Positions 26,223 through 35,263 are shown, counted from the first letter of the stretch. The stretch is DNA of 64,000 nt from Clostridiales bacterium (GCA_017515465.1 JAFWFV010000039.1:1-64000), one strand, 5' to 3'. The notes: generated by a model not told the origin, from the sequence alone. Made by a program: numbers and translations.

Positions 26223-27423
26223 TCTTTATCTCGCAAAGGATTATGACAAGAAATACTGCATGCAGGTATTTGCACCCCTGGACGTGGCTTTCGTCAAGGG
26301 CAAGGGCAGCTACCTCTATGATACGGACGGAAAGAAGTATCTGGACATGATCGGCGGCATCGCCGTAAACTCAGTGGGACATGCTCATCCCAAGCTTACA
26401 AAAGCCATAGCAGAGCAGTCCAAAAAGCTGATCCACTGCTCCAACTACTACCTCATCCCCTCCAGGAGCGAACTGGCATACAGGCTCTGCAAAAAGAGCT
26501 TTGCTGACAAGGTCTTCTTCTCCAATTCCGGAGCTGAGGCTAATGAAGCAGCCATTAAGCTGGCAAGAGGCTATTTCCACTACAAGGGCATCGACAAGTA
26601 TGAGATCATTACCGCCAAGATGAGCTTCCACGGAAGGACTATGGCAACCATCGCCGCAACAGGCCAGCCCAAGTTCAGCCAGCCCTTTGAACCTGTTACT
26701 CCCGGATTCAAGTACGTTGAGTATAACGATATCAGCGACCTGCAGTCAGCCATCACTGACAAGACGGCAGCTATCATGCTGGAGCTGATCCAGGGCGAGA
26801 GCGGTGTTCATCCCGCTGCTCCCGATTTTGTAAAGGCTGTAAGGCAGCTGTGCAACGAGAAAGGGATCCTTTTTATCGACGATGAGATCCAGACAGGCGT
26901 CGGCCGTACGGGCAAGATGTTCTGCTATGAGCACTACGGAGTACGCCCTGACATCATGACCCTGGCCAAGGGCCTCGCAGGCGGTGTTCCCATTGGTGCG
27001 ACCCTCTGCACCGAGGAAGTCTCCTCGGGATTCCATGTCGGAGATCACGGTTCAACATTCGGCGGAAACCCTCTGGCAACCACGGCAGCTAACACTGTTC
27101 TGGACATAATCGAGAGTGAACTTCTCGTTGAGAATGCCGACATAATCGGAGAGGAACTCATGGACAAGCTCCAGGCCATCAAGGCCAAGTACCCCCTGAT
27201 CCGTCAGGTAAGGGGCAGAGGACTTCTCATCGGCATAGAGTTCGACCCTCTCATCTCCGCAAAGATGATGAAGGACGTTCTCCTGGAAAAGGGATTCCTG
27301 GTAAGTTCGATCGGAACATCCACCATCAGGATCGCACCTCCTCTCAACATCAAGAAATATGAAGCCATGAGCTTCGCAACGGCGATCGAAAAGATCATGA
27401 AGGCACAGGCCAAGAATAAGTGA
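26206..27423 (+). CDS. argD: Acetylornithine aminotransferase
   Basis: PLP-dependent class III aminotransferase that makes N-acetylornithine from the semialdehyde with glutamate. The PLP lysine is in [32 protein letters not shown] binds the phosphate, and [12 protein letters not shown] contacts the ring. It can also serve lysine synthesis in some bacteria. It overlaps argB and is followed ten bases later by argF. Confidence 0.95.
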   Translation: MSIESDLYLAKDYDKKYCMQVFAPLDVAFVKGKGSYLYDTDGKKYLDMIGGIAVNSVGHAHPKLTKAIAEQSKKLIHCSNYYLIPSRSELAYRLCKKSFADKVFFSNSGAEANEAAIKLARGYFHYKGIDKYEIITAKMSFHGRTMATIAATGQPKFSQPFEPVTPGFKYVEYNDISDLQSAITDKTAAIMLELIQGESGVHPAAPDFVKAVRQLCNEKGILFIDDEIQTGVGRTGKMFCYEHYGVRPDIMTLAKGLAGGVPIGATLCTEEVSSGFHVGDHGSTFGGNPLATTAANTVLDIIESELLVENADIIGEELMDKLQAIKAKYPLIRQVRGRGLLIGIEFDPLISAKMMKDVLLEKGFLVSSIGTSTIRIAPPLNIKKYEAMSFATAIEKIMKAQAKNK

Positions 27424-27433
27424 GGTAACTGAC

Positions 27434-28372
27434 ATGAAGCATTATATAGATTTTCACGAAGACGTAGGCATCGAAGAGCTGGATAAGCTCCTCGATCTGG
27501 CCATCGATATGAAGGCAAAGACAAAAGCAAGGATCCCCCATCACTATCTCGAGGGACAGTCACTTGCAATGATCTTTACAAAGTCTTCCACAAGGACCAG
27601 GGTCTCCTTCGAGGTCGGCATGTATCAGCTTGGCGGCCAGGCTCTGTTCCTGTCCAACAACGACATCCAGATCGGCAGGGGCGAGACAATCTACGATACG
27701 GCTCACGTTCTTTCCGGAATGGTGGACGGCATCATGATCAGGACTTTTGCACATCAGGACATCGTGGATCTGGCCAGGTTCGGATCTGTCCCTGTCATCA
27801 ACGGCCTGTCTGACGACCAGCACCCTACGCAGATGCTGGCTGACCTCCTCACAATAAAAGAGCAGAAGGGAACTCTAAAGGGTCTTAAGCTCGCTTACCT
27901 CGGCGACGGAAACAATGTCGCAAATTCACTTCTCCAGGCATGTGCCAAGGCAGGCATGGACGTAGCTATCGCTTCTCCCGCTGACTATACATGCCCTTCC
28001 AAGTATGTCGATCAGGCAAATAAAGATGCAGCGGTCACTGGCTCAAAGGTCCTCATGACCACGGATCCTTTCGAAGCCGCAGCAGATGCTGATGTCATCT
28101 ACACCGATACATGGACATCCATGGGCCAGGAAGAAGAAAAGGCAATGCGTGTCCAGATCTTCAAGGATTATCAGGTCAACAGCAAGATCATGGGAGTCGC
28201 AAAGAAGGATGCCATGTTCCTCCACTGCCTGCCTGCATACCGTGGATACGAAGTAACGGAGGACGTGATCGACGGGCCTCAGAGCTTTGTATTCGAGGAG
28301 GCTGAGAACAGGCTCCATGCACACAAGGCTATCCTCGTAAACTGCATGGCTGACATTAATGAGTTCATTTGA
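27434..28372 (+). CDS. argF: Ornithine carbamoyltransferase
   Basis: Makes citrulline from ornithine and carbamoyl phosphate. Carbamoyl-phosphate site SSTRTRVSFE, the DDQHPTQMLADL segment, the ornithine site SMGQEEE and HCLPAYRG are all intact. The length of 312 residues is typical of a homotrimeric enzyme. argF overlaps the following GNAT gene by 14 bases. No argG, argH or argJ lies in the window. Confidence 0.95.
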   Translation: MKHYIDFHEDVGIEELDKLLDLAIDMKAKTKARIPHHYLEGQSLAMIFTKSSTRTRVSFEVGMYQLGGQALFLSNNDIQIGRGETIYDTAHVLSGMVDGIMIRTFAHQDIVDLARFGSVPVINGLSDDQHPTQMLADLLTIKEQKGTLKGLKLAYLGDGNNVANSLLQACAKAGMDVAIASPADYTCPSKYVDQANKDAAVTGSKVLMTTDPFEAAADADVIYTDTWTSMGQEEEKAMRVQIFKDYQVNSKIMGVAKKDAMFLHCLPAYRGYEVTEDVIDGPQSFVFEEAENRLHAHKAILVNCMADINEFI

Positions 28373-28886
28373 GTTCAGAAGAGCCGTTCCGGAAGATGCG
28401 GATAAACTGTCGCTTCTGATCAAGAATGCGATGGTTACTTACTGCGAGGATTCCGGCATACCCGAAGATCATCTGGAATCGATGACCGAGAGCATATCGA
28501 CGATCTCCGACAGGATAACGAATAACTACTGCCTGTGCTGTTTTGACGGCGACGAACCTATAGGGACGATCACACTGTCCCTCGTGTTCAATCCTCTCAA
28601 GTTCAATTTCTCCGACAAAACGCTGGAGTATCTGAACGGAGTGGAACTGGCAGGATACATATCGAGATTTGCCGTCAGGAGGGATCTCAGGAGCACCGGC
28701 CTCGGCGTGGACTTGATGAACGCCGCAATGGAACTGGCGGCGAGAAAAGGGTGCTCTCATGCACTTCTGCACACGGCAGTTGCCAATACGGGCATGGTCT
28801 CATTTTACAAAAACAGAGGATTTGAAGTTATAGACAGTGAATCCGGAAGAGGCTATATGAGAGGACTGCTGGGAAAGCAGCTCTGA
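28359..28886 (+). CDS. GNAT N-acetyltransferase at the end of the arg operon
   Basis: A 175-residue GNAT. The acetyl-CoA site is seen in ISRFAVRRDLRSTGLGVDLM (R/Q-x-x-G-x-G/A type), followed by ALLHTAVANTGMVSFYKNRG. It overlaps argF by 14 bases, so it is clearly part of the operon. The operon has no argJ or argA; a single-domain GNAT in this place could provide N-acetylglutamate (a short NAGS), or could be a stray acetyltransferase. The substrate is not readable from the sequence. Confidence 0.85.
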   Translation: MSSFEFRRAVPEDADKLSLLIKNAMVTYCEDSGIPEDHLESMTESISTISDRITNNYCLCCFDGDEPIGTITLSLVFNPLKFNFSDKTLEYLNGVELAGYISRFAVRRDLRSTGLGVDLMNAAMELAARKGCSHALLHTAVANTGMVSFYKNRGFEVIDSESGRGYMRGLLGKQL

Positions 28887-28888
28887 TA

Positions 28889-29830
28889 TCAGATCATCCC
28901 TGTTACAAAGAAGTCGCAGTCACTGAACCTGGCATCAGATGCGAGGGCCTTTCTGACTTTTTCAGCATCTTCTGTTGTCTTGAACAGGCCGAATACCGCA
29001 GATCCCGAACCGGTCATGAGAGCCAGTGATGCTCCCTCTTTTTCCAGTGAACTGATGATATCCCTAATCACGGGCACTTCGTCTATTCCGGGAGCCTGCA
29101 GATCGTTTATGAGCAGTTCCCTGTTCCGGTCCAGCACCTCATCTGCCCTGTCCAGATCGCCATCTGTCTCCAGGAGCTCTCTGAACAATTCCTCATATCT
29201 CGACTTATCAAGCGGCGGCAGATCGAGCTTATCCACCTCGGAATAACTCCTGGCAGTAGATACTCCCTGACGGGGCTTGACGATCAGGAGCGGCCATTTT
29301 GGGAAGGCATCCAGCTGTGTTACCACTTCGCCTACACCCTCGCAGAGGCCTGTTCCGCCGTAAAGGAAGAAAGGAACATCTGCGCCGATATTTACTGCTG
29401 TTTCGTTCAGTTCTTCCTCATTAAGGGGCTCGCCGAAGTGTTCCTGCAAAGCCAACAGCACTGCTGCAGCATCTGAACTGCCGCCTCCCATGCCGGCCTG
29501 ATTGGGGATACCTTTCCTGAGGATTATCTCAGTATGGGGAAAGACTATCTTTTCCCTGGTCCCTTCACTCACGAGTTTCTTATGAAGCCTGGCATAGAAC
29601 CTGTCTGCAGCTTTGTAGCAGAGATTCTTTGTGGGATCGAGTCCCATTAGATCACTGCATACGACATCAATCCCGGCGGGCCTTTCGCTATCCAGATTAA
29701 CGGTCACATCATCGGAGATATCTATCTCCTGCATTACCATGTAGAGTTTGTGGTAACCGTTGGGAAGCTTGCCGCATATCCTGAGAAAGATATTGATCTT
29801 GGCATTGGCACTTATCTCATAACTGTCCAT
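28889..29830 (-). CDS. ispE: 4-diphosphocytidyl-2-C-methyl-D-erythritol kinase
   Basis: GHMP kinase of the non-mevalonate isoprenoid pathway. The family marks are ANAKINIFLRI at the N-terminus, GIPNQAGMGGGSSDAAAVLL for ATP and LMTGSGSAVFG near the C-terminus. I chose ATG 29830, which has AGGAG at good distance; an ATG at 29836 overlaps that site. It converges with the GNAT gene and overlaps the preceding membrane-protein gene by 14 bases. Confidence 0.95.
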   Translation of the reverse strand: MDSYEISANAKINIFLRICGKLPNGYHKLYMVMQEIDISDDVTVNLDSERPAGIDVVCSDLMGLDPTKNLCYKAADRFYARLHKKLVSEGTREKIVFPHTEIILRKGIPNQAGMGGGSSDAAAVLLALQEHFGEPLNEEELNETAVNIGADVPFFLYGGTGLCEGVGEVVTQLDAFPKWPLLIVKPRQGVSTARSYSEVDKLDLPPLDKSRYEELFRELLETDGDLDRADEVLDRNRELLINDLQAPGIDEVPVIRDIISSLEKEGASLALMTGSGSAVFGLFKTTEDAEKVRKALASDARFSDCDFFVTGMI

Positions 29831-30227
29831 AATCATCTCCTGAATTAAGTCCTATACTGAGGTCTTCCCTGTGCTTCATGACATAGTCCCTGATCAGGAG
29901 ATCATAGCAGCTGGCAAAGACACCTATGAAGCCTCCGAAGATCAGATTGATCCCGAGAAAGATCAGTATGTGGTTAAGATCCCTCTCGTAGTAGGGATAG
30001 ATCAATTCCGGGTTGGCCTTGAACTGATCCATCAGCTTCATCCTGCTGACGGATGCATATATGTTCCACGCTCCGCAGAGGATCATGGAAACTCCATAGC
30101 CAAACACGATCAGGAACAGACCTCCCAGTATCTGGAGAATGGCAATGATTATCCAGAAGACAACGGATATACCGAGTCTGCGGATAACGGTATTTACTGC
30201 ACGTTTCCCATCTAATAACTCAGGCAT
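29817..30227 (-). CDS. Small membrane protein of unknown function
   Basis: A 136-residue protein with hydrophobic segments near residues 20-55 (VVFWIIIAILQILGGLFLIV and VSMILCGAWNIY) and 88-108 (ILIFLGINLIFGGFIGVFAS), so probably three transmembrane helices with charged loops. No known domain recognised. It overlaps ispE by 14 bases and so is probably co-translated with it; veg lies about 100 bases upstream, with a terminator between. Confidence 0.65.
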   Translation of the reverse strand: MPELLDGKRAVNTVIRRLGISVVFWIIIAILQILGGLFLIVFGYGVSMILCGAWNIYASVSRMKLMDQFKANPELIYPYYERDLNHILIFLGINLIFGGFIGVFASCYDLLIRDYVMKHREDLSIGLNSGDDYGQL

Positions 30228-30268
30228 TTAACGACCCCCCTCATATTATTCTATTATATGCGCGGGCA

Positions 30269-30303
30269 AAAAAACAGGAGAAGTCGGTATGGCTCCTCCT
30301 GTT
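30269..30303 (-). terminator. Terminator of veg
   Basis: Arms AACAGGAG and CTCCTGTT form the stem, and the minus-strand transcript continues into seven T residues (30269-30275 read as A on the plus strand). It follows the veg stop by about 20 bases. Confidence 0.7.
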
Positions 30304-30323
30304 ATCATCGATTATCCAAAGCG

Positions 30324-30596
30324 TCAGCCTGCAGCCTGTTCCTCTGAGGAATGTTCTGCAACGAGGCCGATCCTGACTGTCCTGGTGAGAACATCTACAT
30401 AGCTGAAGCTGACGATGGAGTACTCACCCTCTCCTCTGTCACACTTTACTGTGAAAACGTTGGGATAGCAGCACTCAACCACACCAACATAAGTAATGAT
30501 CCTCTTACGTCCGCCGTTTGTCTTAAGAACAACCCTTCTTCCGATGATCTCTTCAAACTTCTTACGACACAACTCAATATCCGAACTGATAATCAT
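30324..30596 (-). CDS. veg: Veg family protein
   Basis: A 90-residue protein matching the small Veg family: GRRVVLKTNGGRKRI, YPNVFTVKCDRGEGEYSIVS and SYVDVLTRTVRIGL have the expected SH3-like pattern of positively charged and hydrophobic residues. In Bacillus, Veg influences biofilm gene expression and lies near ispE, as it does here. A DNA- or RNA-binding role is plausible but not settled. Confidence 0.82.
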   Translation of the reverse strand: MIISSDIELCRKKFEEIIGRRVVLKTNGGRKRIITYVGVVECCYPNVFTVKCDRGEGEYSIVSFSYVDVLTRTVRIGLVAEHSSEEQAAG

Positions 30597-30751
30597 TTGA
30601 TATAACCTCCGATTTTGCCGGCATATATGTTTCCTGGGCTACATATATATGACAGAAACATTACCCACTCTGGTTCATAGAATAACAGGGCATGATTTTT
30701 TTGTCAATTATCTGACACAATATCTTGTGCCTTTTTGTCACATATCCACAA

Positions 30752-30775
30752 AATGTTGTGGTTCTCCACAACATT
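30752..30775. promoter_or_regulatory. Inverted repeat upstream of fhs promoter
   Basis: AATGTTGTGG-ttct-CCACAACATT is a perfect 10-bp inverted repeat, 20 bases upstream of the fhs -35 box. With no T-tract behind it, it looks more like an operator than a terminator. It does not match a regulator site I can name. Confidence 0.45.
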
Positions 30776-30795
30776 CTGACCAAGCCATTACATTA

Positions 30796-30824
30796 TTGAA
30801 AAGAATAGTAACAGTTAGTAAAAT
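30796..30824 (+). promoter_or_regulatory. Promoter of fhs
   Basis: TTGAAA (30796-30801) and TAAAAT (30819-30824) are separated by 17 bases, 34 bases before the fhs ATG. Confidence 0.55.
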
Positions 30825-30858
30825 AGAGTCTGATTCTAATATTATAAGGGGACTCATT

Positions 30859-32532
30859 ATGCTTACAGACATTGAAATTGCACAGCAGGCCACATTGGAA
30901 CCTATCGTAAACATAGCCGCAAAGCTCGGCCTGAAACCCGACGATCTCGAACTGTACGGTAAGTACAAGGCAAAGATCCCTGCATCCACCGTAAAAAAGC
31001 TCGGATCATCCAAAAACGGCAAGGTCATCCTCGTAACGGCGATGAATCCCACTCCCGCAGGCGAAGGCAAGACAACGGTGAGCATTGGTCTGGCACAGGG
31101 CATGTCCAAGCTGGGCAGAAATGTATGTCTGGCACTTAGAGAACCTTCCCTCGGCCCCGTATTCGGCATCAAGGGCGGTGCCTGCGGCGGCGGCTATTCC
31201 CAGGTAGTCCCCATGGAGGATATCAATCTCCATTTCACTGGTGATCTTCACGCAATGACTGCTGCCAACAACCTGCTGGCGGCAATGATCGATAACCACA
31301 TCTTCCAGGGCAACGAGCTGGATCTCGACGAGAACAGGGTCCTCTGGAAGCGCTGCATGGACATGAACGACAGATGCCTGAGACAGATCGAGGTAGGCGT
31401 CGGCGGAGGAAACTTCGGTGTTCCCAGAAAGGACGCATTCCAGATCACAGCAGCTTCAGAGGTCATGGCTACACTCTGCATGGCATCTGATATCGACGAT
31501 CTCAAGGCAAGACTGTCCAGGATCGCAGTAGGATACAACAAGTCCGGCAAGATCGTAACAGCCGGCGAGCTCGGTGCGGTAGGATCGATGGCTTCGCTCC
31601 TCAAGGATGCCATCTCACCTAACCTGGTACAGACACTAGAGCATGTGCCCGCCCTCGTTCACGGCGGTCCCTTTGCCAACATCTCACACGGATGCAATAC
31701 CATAATCGCTACCAAGACTGCAATGGCACTTTCTGATTACGTAGTAACAGAGGCCGGCTTCGGAGCAGATCTCGGTGCGGAGAAGTTCCTGGACATCAAG
31801 TGCAGGATCTCCGGCATCAGGCCTTCTGCCATCGTTATCGTTTCAACTGTACGTTCACTGAAGTACAATGCCGGCGTTGCAAAGGAAGACCTCACAAAGC
31901 CTGATCTCGAAGCACTCAGGAAGGGCTTTGCAAACCTGGCCAGACACATCAGCAACATGAACTCATTCGGTGTTCCCGTTGTTGTTACATCCAACCGCTT
32001 CCCCACCGATACTGAGGAGGAACTGGCACTCGTCAGGGAGCTCTGTGAACAGCAGGGCGCCAGATTTGAGGCTGCAGACATCTATGCAAACGGCGGCGAA
32101 GGCGGACTCGACCTCGCCAGGTGCGTACTGGACGTTGTTGATTCCAACACAAATAAAGATCTTAAGTTCACATACGATCTGGAAGACACCATTCAGGAAA
32201 AGATCAGGAAGGTATCAACATCCATCTATGGAGCTGACGGAGTAACATATGAACCCGGTGTTGAGGACAAGATCGCAGCATTAGTTGATGCAGGTTACGG
32301 CAAGCTCCCCATCTGCATAGCCAAGACTCAGTACTCATTCTCTGATGATCCCAAAAAGCTGGGAGCTCCCGCTGATTACAACATCACCGTCAGGGATTGC
32401 TATGTAAGCGCCGGTGCAGGATATGTCGTTGTTCTCACAGGAACGATACTGACAATGCCGGGTCTGCCCAGGCATCCCGCTGCTCTGGATATCGACATTG
32501 ATCCTGACGGAGTGATCTCAGGTCTGTTCTGA
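30859..32532 (+). CDS. fhs: Formate--tetrahydrofolate ligase
   Basis: A 557-residue enzyme joining formate to tetrahydrofolate at the cost of ATP to give 10-formyl-THF. The ATP loop TPAGEGKTT, SLGPVFGIKGGACGGGYSQV and EAGFGADLGAEKF are canonical. The ATG at 30859 has AAGGGGA upstream and gives the normal N-terminus; the frame is open some 210 bases further back across the promoter. With pyruvate formate-lyase encoded at 61-63 kb, the cell can make formate and use it for one-carbon units. The following gene starts three bases after the stop. Confidence 0.96.
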   Translation: MLTDIEIAQQATLEPIVNIAAKLGLKPDDLELYGKYKAKIPASTVKKLGSSKNGKVILVTAMNPTPAGEGKTTVSIGLAQGMSKLGRNVCLALREPSLGPVFGIKGGACGGGYSQVVPMEDINLHFTGDLHAMTAANNLLAAMIDNHIFQGNELDLDENRVLWKRCMDMNDRCLRQIEVGVGGGNFGVPRKDAFQITAASEVMATLCMASDIDDLKARLSRIAVGYNKSGKIVTAGELGAVGSMASLLKDAISPNLVQTLEHVPALVHGGPFANISHGCNTIIATKTAMALSDYVVTEAGFGADLGAEKFLDIKCRISGIRPSAIVIVSTVRSLKYNAGVAKEDLTKPDLEALRKGFANLARHISNMNSFGVPVVVTSNRFPTDTEEELALVRELCEQQGARFEAADIYANGGEGGLDLARCVLDVVDSNTNKDLKFTYDLEDTIQEKIRKVSTSIYGADGVTYEPGVEDKIAALVDAGYGKLPICIAKTQYSFSDDPKKLGAPADYNITVRDCYVSAGAGYVVVLTGTILTMPGLPRHPAALDIDIDPDGVISGLF

Positions 32533-32534
32533 TA

Positions 32535-33770
32535 ATGCGAGCCCCGAATCCCACTTTTCTCAAAAGGGCGGATGACATCCGTTCCAAAAGAAGATTAGTA
32601 ACTCTTATACTGACTGTCGTATTGCTGGTTCTTATCCTGATCATAAGTTTTGTGGTCTGGGTAGGTTCCGGACAGTCCGGGTATGAGGATCTGTATCCTG
32701 ATCTCGTGGGCAGGGCAACTGATACGACCACCACCATAGACATAGCACCGTCTTCTGCCACTTCCTCACAGGAGACATCCGCCCCGGAAACCGGTACCTC
32801 AGAAACGGATCTCACATCCCAGGGAGAGGATGAGACTTCAGGTTCAGAAGAAGGCGGAAGTGAAACGGCAGCTTCATCAGTAAGCCCTCTGGAACCGGAC
32901 AGACTGGAGATCGAAGATTTCCACTTCTCCTCATCACGTTCCCAGGTAATATCACATCAGCGCAGAGCAGTCCTCCTGGATAACATGAAGAACAGCATTG
33001 AGGTATATATCAGGGGGCTTTCAGACATGAGAGTCGGGTTCGAATATGCAAGTCTCAAGAATGGTGAAGCACTGGGCATAAATGAACTCGTACCCATCGT
33101 TCCGGGAAGTACCTTTGCACTCCCCGTAAACATTGTTGCGAGCGAACTCGCATCTTCTACGGGCAGAAGCCAGCAGCAGATAATCACATACACCGGACAT
33201 TCCTACGTAAACGGTTCTTATATCTCTGCCAATTACCCTGCCAATAAACAGATGTATTACGGCATGATCACCCATCTGTCCATTGCCTACAGCGACAGGG
33301 TAGCTCTGGAAATGCTCTTCCATGAGATCGGAGGAACTGAGAGTACCATCGCCAGGATCAACGAGATCAGTTCATTCCAGCCCTTTGATAAAGAGGTCTT
33401 CTACACCGATTTCAGCGGTACCGACGTAAAAGGTGCAGGCAGGACCACATGCTATGACATGGTCAACTATCTGAAGTATCTGTACCGCGGATACATGGCC
33501 AACCCCTCCTGCTACCAGAACATCCTGAACTCCATGGCAGCCTCCGAGATATCATCACCTCTGACATCATCATTCGGTGAAAGCGTACCGATACTCCATA
33601 TATTCGGCAGGAATGAGTCGGTCCATGCCTATACGGAACTAGCTATCGTCGATGCAGGTGAACCCATCGCCGTATGCATCTATGTGGAAGGAGAAAACAA
33701 GACTGACGTAGCCGTTGCCTTCTCCACGATTTCCGGATATGTAGCTGAATACATAAACGCCTGCTACTGA
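32535..33770 (+). CDS. Membrane-anchored beta-lactamase-fold protein lacking the catalytic lysine
   Basis: One transmembrane helix (~22-45), a Ser/Thr/Glu-rich linker (~60-120), then a domain like class A beta-lactamase/serine hydrolases (~135-410). At the expected SxxK the sequence is PGSTFALPV, so S192 is present but the lysine is A195. The SDN-like place reads YSDRVALEML, and no KTG triad is seen at the C-terminus (around LHIFGRNESV). It therefore looks like an outward-facing pseudoenzyme that may bind peptidoglycan or a partner. It follows fhs by two bases, which suggests co-transcription. Confidence 0.72.
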   Translation: MRAPNPTFLKRADDIRSKRRLVTLILTVVLLVLILIISFVVWVGSGQSGYEDLYPDLVGRATDTTTTIDIAPSSATSSQETSAPETGTSETDLTSQGEDETSGSEEGGSETAASSVSPLEPDRLEIEDFHFSSSRSQVISHQRRAVLLDNMKNSIEVYIRGLSDMRVGFEYASLKNGEALGINELVPIVPGSTFALPVNIVASELASSTGRSQQQIITYTGHSYVNGSYISANYPANKQMYYGMITHLSIAYSDRVALEMLFHEIGGTESTIARINEISSFQPFDKEVFYTDFSGTDVKGAGRTTCYDMVNYLKYLYRGYMANPSCYQNILNSMAASEISSPLTSSFGESVPILHIFGRNESVHAYTELAIVDAGEPIAVCIYVEGENKTDVAVAFSTISGYVAEYINACY

Positions 33771-33800
33771 TCTGAAAGAACAGATATCCAGACAAAAGAA

Positions 33801-33829
33801 ATACCCTGCCGGATGACCCGGCAGGGTAT
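33801..33829. terminator. Bidirectional terminator between convergent genes
   Basis: ATACCCTGCCGG pairs with CCGGCAGGGTAT around a 5-base loop. The minus-strand side continues TTTCTTTTG, so it is strongest for the zinc-ribbon gene, but it also lies after the plus-strand gene. Confidence 0.75.
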
Positions 33830-33853
33830 ATTGATTTAATGATCAGTCCAGAC

Positions 33854-34687
33854 TCAGTCGTTCTTAGGCTGGATAACCGTGAAGCTGTATGCTGATACAA
33901 CATCAGGGCTCTCATAAATACTCTTCTGCATCTGAAGTGCAGTTGAAAGGAGTAATGTGTAAGGGCTGAGCTTGCCGTCGAGCAGTTCAACGTCAGAAGC
34001 ATAGCTGATAGCCTGTGCCTCATCATCGGACAGGAGCATGTACTGTGAAACGAGGAACAGACTCCTTACGCCAACATTCATATGTACCAACTTGTTGTTA
34101 AGAGTGTAATTTGTTGAAGAAGGTGTTGAGATCCTGGAGCTGAATGACAGACCAAGAGCAGATGTGGTGGATGAAGAATTGCTCTCCTCTACGATAAAGA
34201 GGGGCTTGCCTTCGATACCTGCCTTACCAACCTCGTGGAAGAGAGCGATGATGATCGCTGATTCCTCATCGAGCTGAGGCATGATAGTATCCTTGATCCT
34301 GAGCAGCTGCTTTGCTGTGCTGACGCTCCTGATGAGGAGACCCTTCTCACATGCGAGAGGACCCTTCAATTCTGCAGGTGCTGTGAGCCATGCTGTCCTG
34401 TTCTCGAGGAAATCGATGAAGTGATCGAATTCTGTCTTTCTCTTGACGATAGCTGCCTTAAGCTGTCCGTAGAGCTCATCTACGTTGCCGGCGTTAACCT
34501 CTACCATGGGCATGATGCCGTCTCTGCGGGCGCTCTTGCCTGTTGCTGCAGCTGAAACTGCTGCGGCTGCGGGAGCTACTGCACTGCTGGCATCTGCACC
34601 CTCACCCTCTGTGAATGTGAACTTACACTTAGGGCATCTGATAGCCTGGTTAGCTATTACCATTCCACAATCGGGACACTTTTTCAT
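33854..34687 (-). CDS. Zinc-ribbon protein with degenerate HD-like domain
   Basis: The N-terminus is a four-cysteine zinc ribbon (CPDCGMVIANQAIRCPKC), followed by an Ala-rich spacer. The rest resembles an HD-domain family seen in Firmicutes genomes and phages (LIRSVSTAKQLLRIKD, IIIALFHEVGKAG, VRSLFLVSQYMLLSDDEAQAI). The metal motif HD is HE here, the expected HDG after EAQAI reads ASD, and the last HxAD position reads STAL, so phosphohydrolase activity is doubtful. ATG 34687 is supported by TTAGGAGG; the frame opens 36 bases earlier. Function unknown. Confidence 0.7.
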   Translation of the reverse strand: MKKCPDCGMVIANQAIRCPKCKFTFTEGEGADASSAVAPAAAAVSAAATGKSARRDGIMPMVEVNAGNVDELYGQLKAAIVKRKTEFDHFIDFLENRTAWLTAPAELKGPLACEKGLLIRSVSTAKQLLRIKDTIMPQLDEESAIIIALFHEVGKAGIEGKPLFIVEESNSSSTTSALGLSFSSRISTPSSTNYTLNNKLVHMNVGVRSLFLVSQYMLLSDDEAQAISYASDVELLDGKLSPYTLLLSTALQMQKSIYESPDVVSAYSFTVIQPKND

Positions 34688-34833
34688 AAAAAAGAACCTC
34701 CTAACAACACATTTTTTGTGCAAATCTACATATCATTTTACAACGCATATTTTATTACTTCAATATTTATATAGGCAAATTTGACGTTTTTACAAAGAAT
34801 TCAAATTTGACATATCATCCTGCACAAAGAAAA

Positions 34834-34858
34834 AGCACTGACTTGCTGGGTCAGTGCT
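34834..34858. promoter_or_regulatory. Hairpin directly before a strong ribosome-binding site
   Basis: AGCACTGAC/GTCAGTGCT forms a 9-bp stem ending three bases before AAGGAGG of the 40-residue ORF. In the plus-strand transcript it could modulate translation. On the minus strand it is followed by TTTTTCTTTG, so it could also terminate antisense transcription. Confidence 0.55.
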
Positions 34859-34872
34859 GTAAGGAGGGTGTT

Positions 34873-34995
34873 ATGAAGTTAAGGAACAATTACTTTGAAC
34901 AACTATATGATATCACGATTGATATTTACTTTAAGGTTCAAAAAAGGCAAAATAGTGGCAAAGAAACGGTTAAGATCAGGCAGGAGCTATCATGA
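34873..34995 (+). CDS. 40-residue basic small protein
   Basis: A short ORF (MKLRNNYFEQLYDITIDIYF, then a Lys/Arg/Gln-rich end) with the near-perfect ribosome-binding site AAGGAGG six bases before its ATG. Its stop overlaps the start of the next ORF as ATGA, so the two are translationally coupled. The first 24 residues could form an amphipathic helix. No similarity recognised. The strong initiation signal and coupling are the reasons to call it a gene despite its length. Confidence 0.6.
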   Translation: MKLRNNYFEQLYDITIDIYFKVQKRQNSGKETVKIRQELS

Positions 34996-35255
34996 AACTC
35001 GAAGGAAGACTCTTTACAGGCAACAGAATGACTGATATCAAGGAGGTATCCCTGGTATCAGATCCGGATGCTCCCTTCTCCAGGAATCTGGAAAATGCGC
35101 TGATCCTCCTCTGCCACGAGCTGGATATACCCGTCCCTGTCTGGATGAAGAAGAATACCAAGGAATTTGCCGCATTCTACCAGACCATATTCTTTTCTGA
35201 CCAGTATCAGGAAAAGGTCAGGTTCGACCGCTTCCAGATAAAGATGATCGAATAA
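34992..35255 (+). CDS. 87-residue protein of unknown function
   Basis: A compact ORF (MKLEGRLFTGNRMTDIKEVS at the start; ILLCHELDIPVPVWMKKNTK in the middle; QEKVRFDRFQIKMIE at the end). It has mixed alpha/beta character, no signal peptide or membrane helix. Initiation overlaps the stop of the 40-residue ORF (ATGA at 34992-34995), and CAGGAGC lies eight bases upstream. A hairpin terminator follows at 35264. I do not recognise the family, but the pattern of charged and hydrophobic residues looks like a real cytoplasmic protein. Confidence 0.68.
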   Translation: MKLEGRLFTGNRMTDIKEVSLVSDPDAPFSRNLENALILLCHELDIPVPVWMKKNTKEFAAFYQTIFFSDQYQEKVRFDRFQIKMIE

Positions 35256-35263
35256 ATAATAAA

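Noticed and set aside
30720..30858. Riboswitch before fhs
   Set aside because: I see only an inverted repeat and a promoter; no recognisable folate or other riboswitch core, and the leader after the -10 is too short.
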